Positions 5,358 through 8,362 of a stretch of 8,362 nt of DNA are shown here, piece by piece. The DNA is from JBBRLA01 sp038231615 (GTDB lineage Bacteria > Myxococcota_A > Polyangia > Palsa-1104 > JAEUJZ01): assembly GCA_038231615.1 (NCBI GenBank), contig JBBRLA010000373.1:1-8362 (forward strand). Direction: 5' to 3'. The translations under genes were made by a program, and so were the position numbers. Every line of letters begins with the position of its first letter. Positions within the stretch are counted from its first letter, which is position 1. The notes under the pieces are model-generated. The model saw only the letters and a program-made list of their open reading frames with translations, did not search any database and had not been told where the DNA came from.

Positions 5358-6652
5358 AGAAGCCCTCGCGGCCGGCGCAGCGCGTTGTACTCGCAGAGCG
5401 ACACCGGGTTGCCGGCCCGGTCGATGACGTGGACGCAGCAGCGATTCACCCGGTCCTGGTCGTAGGTATGGGCGTCCATGAACGGCTTGATTCCGATGAG
5501 CACGAAGTTGCGGTGATCGCTCCAGTCGATGTCTCCGTCGCCGTCAGCCAGAAGGTCGAGTAGCGAGTCAACCAGTTCATCCTCCCCGAGCACGTCGAGC
5601 ATGGTCTGAGGCATCTTGTCGGTGAAGCGCCGGATGAGCGGCGCCACCTCGGGGCGTTGCCAGGTCTCGATGCGGGGGAAGTAGCGCGACACCGGGATCA
5701 GTCGTCCGTCCTTCATCAGTCCCACTGCCAGGGTGAAGCAGTTCGGGTCGCCGCACGGGATCGGCCCGAAATCCTCGACCGCGAACAGGCCGGTCTGTCG
5801 CGCCACCTCGTGGGCCACCTCGGCGGAGGTGAGCCGCTCGAAAAGACGCGGGTTTTCATATCGGCCCGAATAGAAGGCCGGCTGAAGGATGACCGTGTTC
5901 ATCCTGGGGTGGCGATCGATCACCAGCCGCACCACGGCGCCGATCTCCTCCAGGTTGATGCCCCGGGTCACCGTCATCACCGGCAGCGGGTAAAGTCCGG
6001 CGGCGAGCAGGTTGTCGATCGCCTTGAGCTTGAGCGGAGAGAGCCCGCGGGCGCCGCGGATGAGACTGTGGGTGCGCTCCTCGAACCCGTCGAATTGAAG
6101 GTAGAACTGAAGGCGCTCGGCATCGCCCGCGGCCTCGGCCAAAAAGTGGGCGAAGTCCGGCTCCCGGCCCAGGCGAACGCCGTTGGTGTTGACGTAGACC
6201 TTGCGCACTCCGCGGGCGAAGCACAGGGCGATCATCCGCGGGAGGTCCGGGTGCAGGGTCGGCTCGCCCCCGGAGATCTGCACCAAGTCGGCGTCGCCCC
6301 GCCCGGCGGCGAGCTGGCGGTCGAGCTTGCGCTCGAATTCGTCGAAGGACATCTGCCACGTCTCTTGCGGAGACGAGGCGGTGAAGCAGGTCGGGCACGT
6401 CAAATTACAACGCTCGGTGATCTCGAAGATCATCGTGCAGCTATGGCCCAGGGCGCAGCAGCCGGAGGCGCCATCGCCGTTTCCGGCGGAGAAGTAGAGA
6501 CGCGCGTCACTGGCCAGCCATGCCTCCTCGTCGCCGTGTTCGGGACAGGTCTTTTTCATGAAGACCTGTCCCTCGCGCTCGAAGACCGCCGCCGCCGGCA
6601 CCTTGATAAGGCACCGGGGACAAACCGAAGTCGTGGTCTTGATTTGCTTCAT
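5354..6652 (-). CDS. Radical SAM enzyme, MJ0619/Tes-like, with N-terminal Cys/His knuckle
   Basis: A 432-residue protein. The N-terminus has a zinc-ribbon-like knuckle (C11-x-x-C14 ... C36-P-E-H39), then a cysteine cluster C65-C66 and C72. The radical SAM motif is C82-N-L-T-C86-P-T-C89 (CxxxCxxC for the 4Fe-4S cluster), with GGEPTLHPDL at 128-137 for SAM binding. YLQFDG (184-189) and the end CCVHVIDRAGNPVSLCEYN (405-423) are marks of the MJ0619/tetraether-lipid-synthase-like group, which includes pterin methylation and lipid coupling enzymes. From memory it also resembles the TrsS radical SAM (seleno)protein family. Further cysteines (C300, C305, C405, C406, C420) could hold extra clusters. 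The substrate is unknown. The start ATG 6652 has only a weak GGGG upstream. It is the first gene of the operon with the CobW-methyltransferase fusion and is divergent from the spondin-domain gene. Confidence 0.85.
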   Translation of the reverse strand: MKQIKTTTSVCPRCLIKVPAAAVFEREGQVFMKKTCPEHGDEEAWLASDARLYFSAGNGDGASGCCALGHSCTMIFEITERCNLTCPTCFTASSPQETWQMSFDEFERKLDRQLAAGRGDADLVQISGGEPTLHPDLPRMIALCFARGVRKVYVNTNGVRLGREPDFAHFLAEAAGDAERLQFYLQFDGFEERTHSLIRGARGLSPLKLKAIDNLLAAGLYPLPVMTVTRGINLEEIGAVVRLVIDRHPRMNTVILQPAFYSGRYENPRLFERLTSAEVAHEVARQTGLFAVEDFGPIPCGDPNCFTLAVGLMKDGRLIPVSRYFPRIETWQRPEVAPLIRRFTDKMPQTMLDVLGEDELVDSLLDLLADGDGDIDWSDHRNFVLIGIKPFMDAHTYDQDRVNRCCVHVIDRAGNPVSLCEYNALRRPRGLL

Positions 6653-6669
6653 GTTTCCCCGAACCAGAC

Positions 6670-6693
6670 GATACGTAATATTTGCACCGTATC
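6670..6693. promoter_or_regulatory. Inverted repeat in the divergent intergenic region, possible operator
   Basis: GATACG (6670-6675) and CGTATC (6688-6693) are perfect 6-bp arms separated by 12 bp. The second half contains the predicted -35 of the rightward promoter, and the site lies 17-41 bp before the radical SAM start. It could bind a regulator controlling both directions. No regulator gene is encoded in the window. Confidence 0.4.
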
Positions 6694-6710
6694 ATCAATT
6701 GAATTATTAT
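6682..6710 (+). promoter_or_regulatory. Probable promoter of the spondin-domain gene
   Basis: TTGCAC (6682-6687), 17 bp, then TATTAT (6705-6710), which matches TATAAT at 5 of 6 positions, inside the only strongly AT-rich stretch of the window. It would give a leader of roughly 37 bases before ATG 6754. The -35 is weak (3 of 6), which suggests activation or another sigma factor. Confidence 0.45.
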
Positions 6711-6753
6711 CACCCTGGGTTCGCCATTTCGGCGCTGCATATGGAGTACTAAT

Positions 6754-7656
6754 ATGAGCACAGGGTTCCGTATTTACGATAGCCGCGCGCTGCTGATCGG
6801 CGCGGTCTCGCTCCTCGGGCTGAGCGTTTCTCCGCCTCTGGTCCGGCCCGGGCTCGCCGACAGCCACAAGCCGCGGCGTTACCACGTGGTGCTGGAGAAC
6901 CTCACGGACTTTCAGGGCTTCTCCTTCCCGGTGGCGGCCACTCACAGTCCGGCAGTCCACATGTTCCAGCACGGCGCCTTCGCCAGCATGCAGGCCGCGG
7001 CCGTCGCCCAGAACGGCAACCCCGTCCCGATGTTTCAGCTCTTCTCCGGCGCGGCCGGCGTCACTGACGTGTACGCCAGTCCCTTCCCGGTCGCATCTTT
7101 GGGCAACCCCAAGGCGTTCTGGCACAAGGGCCTGCCCTACTTCAACGGCACGGGGCTGGTGCCGACCACCGCGGACAACAACCTGAGCGACATCATCGAG
7201 TTCGACATCTCGGCGGGCAGGCATGACGTGTTCTCGATTCTGGGCATGATGATGTGTACCAATGACGGGCTGACGGGCCTCGACGGCGTGGCCCTGCCGC
7301 GGGGCGAGGGGCATCCTCAGGTCTACGACCTGTTTGCCTACGACGCGGGCGTCGAGGTGAACGACTACTTCACGCCGGACATCGTGGATCCCTGCGGCCT
7401 GATGGCGCCCTACACGCTGGGTGGGAGTAACGGCGTGCCGCAGGTGTCGGTCACGGATGGCAACGTGAACTCGCCGCCCTCGGGGACTGTTGCGGCACTA
7501 GCGACCCATGATCCGATCGGGCCCTTGTCCGGGGTCATCCCCGACCACAGCGCTCTGCCCAACGCCGCCAGCTACGTCCCGGCCGGCTGGGGCTGGAGCG
7601 GGGCCGTCGGTAGGGTGACGATCCGGCGGATCGAAGACGAGGACGACCGGAACTAA
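6754..7656 (+). CDS. Exported spondin-domain protein
   Basis: A 300-residue protein; ATG 6754 is supported by GGAG 7 bases upstream. Residues 1-~36 form a Sec-type signal (Arg11, hydrophobic core ALLIGAVSLLGLSV), with likely cleavage near GLA-DS. Residues ~43-215 match the spondin_N pattern: YHVVLENLTDFQ strand, SPAVHMFQHGAFASM, an acidic DIIEFDIS strand, SILGMMMCTNDGLTGLDGVALP and YDLFAYDAGVEVND. The acidic residues (D198, E201, D204) fit the cation-binding face of this beta-sandwich. C168 and C214 could form a disulfide. The tail is acidic (EDEDDRN). Bacterial spondin-domain proteins are secreted or periplasmic and mostly of unknown role. The domain normally spans nearly the whole mature protein, as here. 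The gene is divergent from the radical SAM operon and may share its regulation. Confidence 0.8.
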   Translation: MSTGFRIYDSRALLIGAVSLLGLSVSPPLVRPGLADSHKPRRYHVVLENLTDFQGFSFPVAATHSPAVHMFQHGAFASMQAAAVAQNGNPVPMFQLFSGAAGVTDVYASPFPVASLGNPKAFWHKGLPYFNGTGLVPTTADNNLSDIIEFDISAGRHDVFSILGMMMCTNDGLTGLDGVALPRGEGHPQVYDLFAYDAGVEVNDYFTPDIVDPCGLMAPYTLGGSNGVPQVSVTDGNVNSPPSGTVAALATHDPIGPLSGVIPDHSALPNAASYVPAGWGWSGAVGRVTIRRIEDEDDRN

Positions 7657-7739
7657 ACAGGGTGCTATGGTACTCGCCTTCTCCCTCCTTCTGGCGACCC
7701 TCGGCCGGTGGACTCCCCCGCGTCCCATTGGCCTTCCTC

Positions 7740-8049
7740 TCCAGAGTCGCCCGGCCGCCTGCCAGCCGGCCAGCAGCGCCTGTTCCTCTCCATCGGCTAG
7801 AGTCGCTTCCTCGGAGTCTTCCGGAGAAAGCCCTTGTCGCCGCAGCAGGCGCAGCACCCGATTCTTGACCCGCAGCAGGATGACGGCCAGCTCTTCCTTG
7901 CTCGGTGCCGGCACTCGCGTAAAATCCGGCGGGCCAGGGCCCGGGCCGATCGCGCCGATCGGGTCCCACGGCTCGATGACGGCCGCTTTCGGTTCCTGAA
8001 TAAAAAACCTGCCGATCGCTCGCGGGCCCTTGATCAGCGGTTGTGGTGC
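7740..8049 (-). pseudogene. Degraded IS91-like transposase fragment
   Basis: In the minus frame opened after TAA at 8050-8052, residues read FFIQEPKAAVIEPWDPIGAI, a Gly/Pro stretch, then FTRVPAPSKEELAVILLRVK, NRVLRLLRRQGLSPED and EEQALLAG. I recognise F..LPAPT.EE.A....R...RV..LLRR.G as the segment of IS91-like transposases just before the part preserved at the left window end; both fragments share LLRRxG followed by an acidic run and EQxL. Similarity and codon bias fade around 7740, and the open frame beyond that (down to 7498, antisense to the spondin gene) looks spurious. The catalytic region is absent, so this is a remnant. It points left, opposite to the left-end fragment. Confidence 0.45.
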
Positions 8050-8055
8050 TTAGAA

Positions 8056-8362
8056 CTAGCTGTATGACAATGGAATCGCTCCGGGACAGGCCGACCGCGC
8101 CGCCAACGAGGCCTCCCTGCCAAAGGGGCTCCCCAGAGGGTGCCTACCTGAATCAGGGGCCCCCCCTGTCCGTGAGCGAGCGTGAGCGTGAGCGTGAGCG
8201 ATTACCGGCAGAGTTTGCTGAGCAATCACCCGATCAAGCAGCTCATTGCCTCGCTGATAGGCTGGTTCGTCGATGAGCTGGAGAACTCGGCACACATCGA
8301 GGATGGCCAGGCACTCCATCGCAGAGCCCCGGGCAATCGCATAGGTGCGCGCCTTATCAGCA
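8056..8362 (-). CDS. Four-helix-bundle (S23/IVS-type) protein, 5' end outside window
   Basis: The minus-strand frame is open to the window edge and reads ADKARTYAIARGSAMECLAI, then LDVCRVLQLIDEPAYQRGNE and LLDRVIAQQTLPV. This is the second half of the four-helix-bundle family named for proteins encoded in 23S rRNA intervening sequences (pattern ARGSAxECxAILDVxRxLxLIDExxYxRGxxLLxRI). The family binds nucleic acid or partner proteins; bAvd of diversity-generating retroelements has the same fold. After residue ~50 of the visible part come Ala-His repeats encoded by a hexanucleotide array, after which the frame turns Arg/Ser/Pro-rich and ends at TAG 8056-8058. That tail is probably out of the original frame because one repeat unit lacks two bases. 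The ATG at 8317-8319 is internal, not the start. Confidence 0.65.
   Translation of the reverse strand, partial: ADKARTYAIARGSAMECLAILDVCRVLQLIDEPAYQRGNELLDRVIAQQTLPVIAHAHAHARSRTGGAPDSGRHPLGSPFGREASLAARSACPGAIPLSYS
8172..8200. repeat. GTGAGC hexanucleotide tandem repeat with one 4-base unit
   Basis: The units are GTGAGC, GAGC, then GTGAGC three times and a final G. On the minus strand the array encodes alternating Ala-His. The short second unit (GAGC, missing GT) shifts the reading frame of the four-helix-bundle gene. Confidence 0.85.

Noticed and set aside
2964..6652. A complete radical-SAM peptide (RiPP) cluster using the PqqD-like fragment and the radical SAM gene
   Set aside because: The PqqD-like piece is truncated and on the other strand, no convincing precursor is present, and the radical SAM protein belongs to an MJ0619/Tes-like type rather than a SPASM peptide maturase.
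5657..6757. Long open plus-strand frame (366 codons) antisense to the radical SAM gene
   Set aside because: It lies opposite an enzyme with intact catalytic motifs; its residues are an Arg/Gly/His/Val mixture without motifs, as expected for an antisense frame in GC-rich DNA.
7498..7914. Minus-strand frame antisense to the 3' end of the spondin gene
   Set aside because: Only its first part (above about 7740) resembles transposase; the rest lacks coding bias and motif content and is antisense to a good gene.
1..8362. CRISPR array, tRNA, rRNA or riboswitch
   Set aside because: No spaced direct repeats of 25-40 bp, no cloverleaf with conserved T-loop bases and no known aptamer core were seen on either strand by eye.

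Overview
The window is GC-rich (only the 6653-6753 intergenic stretch and parts of 2647-2930 are clearly AT-richer). It reads as a chromosomal accessory region of a high-GC Gram-negative bacterium. The best guess is a deltaproteobacterial, myxococcal or related uncultured lineage. The basis is an outer-membrane-type lipoprotein, IS91-like transposase fragments, a four-helix-bundle (S23/IVS-type) protein and a radical SAM/CobW/methyltransferase set, all of which I associate with such genomes. This assignment is inference; no rRNA or other marker gene is present.

Left part (1-1260): the 3' part of an IS91-like transposase gene, whose frame continues into an unrelated but well-coded tail, runs up to a HicAB toxin-antitoxin operon. 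The hicAB promoter has a perfect TTGACA -35 lying between two perfect 18-bp palindromes. These are probably operators for the HicB helix-turn-helix. The hicA start has no Shine-Dalgarno sequence and sits where transcription should begin, so hicA is probably leaderless.

Middle-left (1262-3174): a minus-strand pair consists of an unrecognised small gene that looks frameshifted near its 3' end, followed by a TolB-like beta-propeller lipoprotein. Next comes a mostly non-coding stretch, then a 5'-truncated PqqD-like fragment on the plus strand, then a very small ORF whose stop overlaps the GTG start of the next gene.

Centre (3171-7656): this is the most interesting block. A plus-strand gene for an uncharacterised CxxC protein converges, across a hairpin, on a two-gene minus-strand operon. 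That operon encodes a radical SAM enzyme of the MJ0619/tetraether-lipid-synthase-like type with a Cys/His N-terminal knuckle, translationally coupled (GTGA overlap) to a 596-residue fusion of a CobW-type metallochaperone GTPase and a SAM-dependent methyltransferase. Divergent from it, across a 101-bp AT-rich intergenic region with a promoter-overlapping inverted repeat, is an exported spondin-domain protein. A plausible but unproven reading is a metal-dependent cofactor or small-molecule modification system: the GTPase supplies metal, and the radical SAM and methyltransferase parts do the chemistry.

Right part (7657-8362): a degraded minus-strand IS91-like transposase fragment, then the 3' part of a four-helix-bundle protein gene ending in a slipped hexanucleotide repeat. 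The two transposase fragments at the window ends point toward each other, which suggests recombination-prone accessory DNA.
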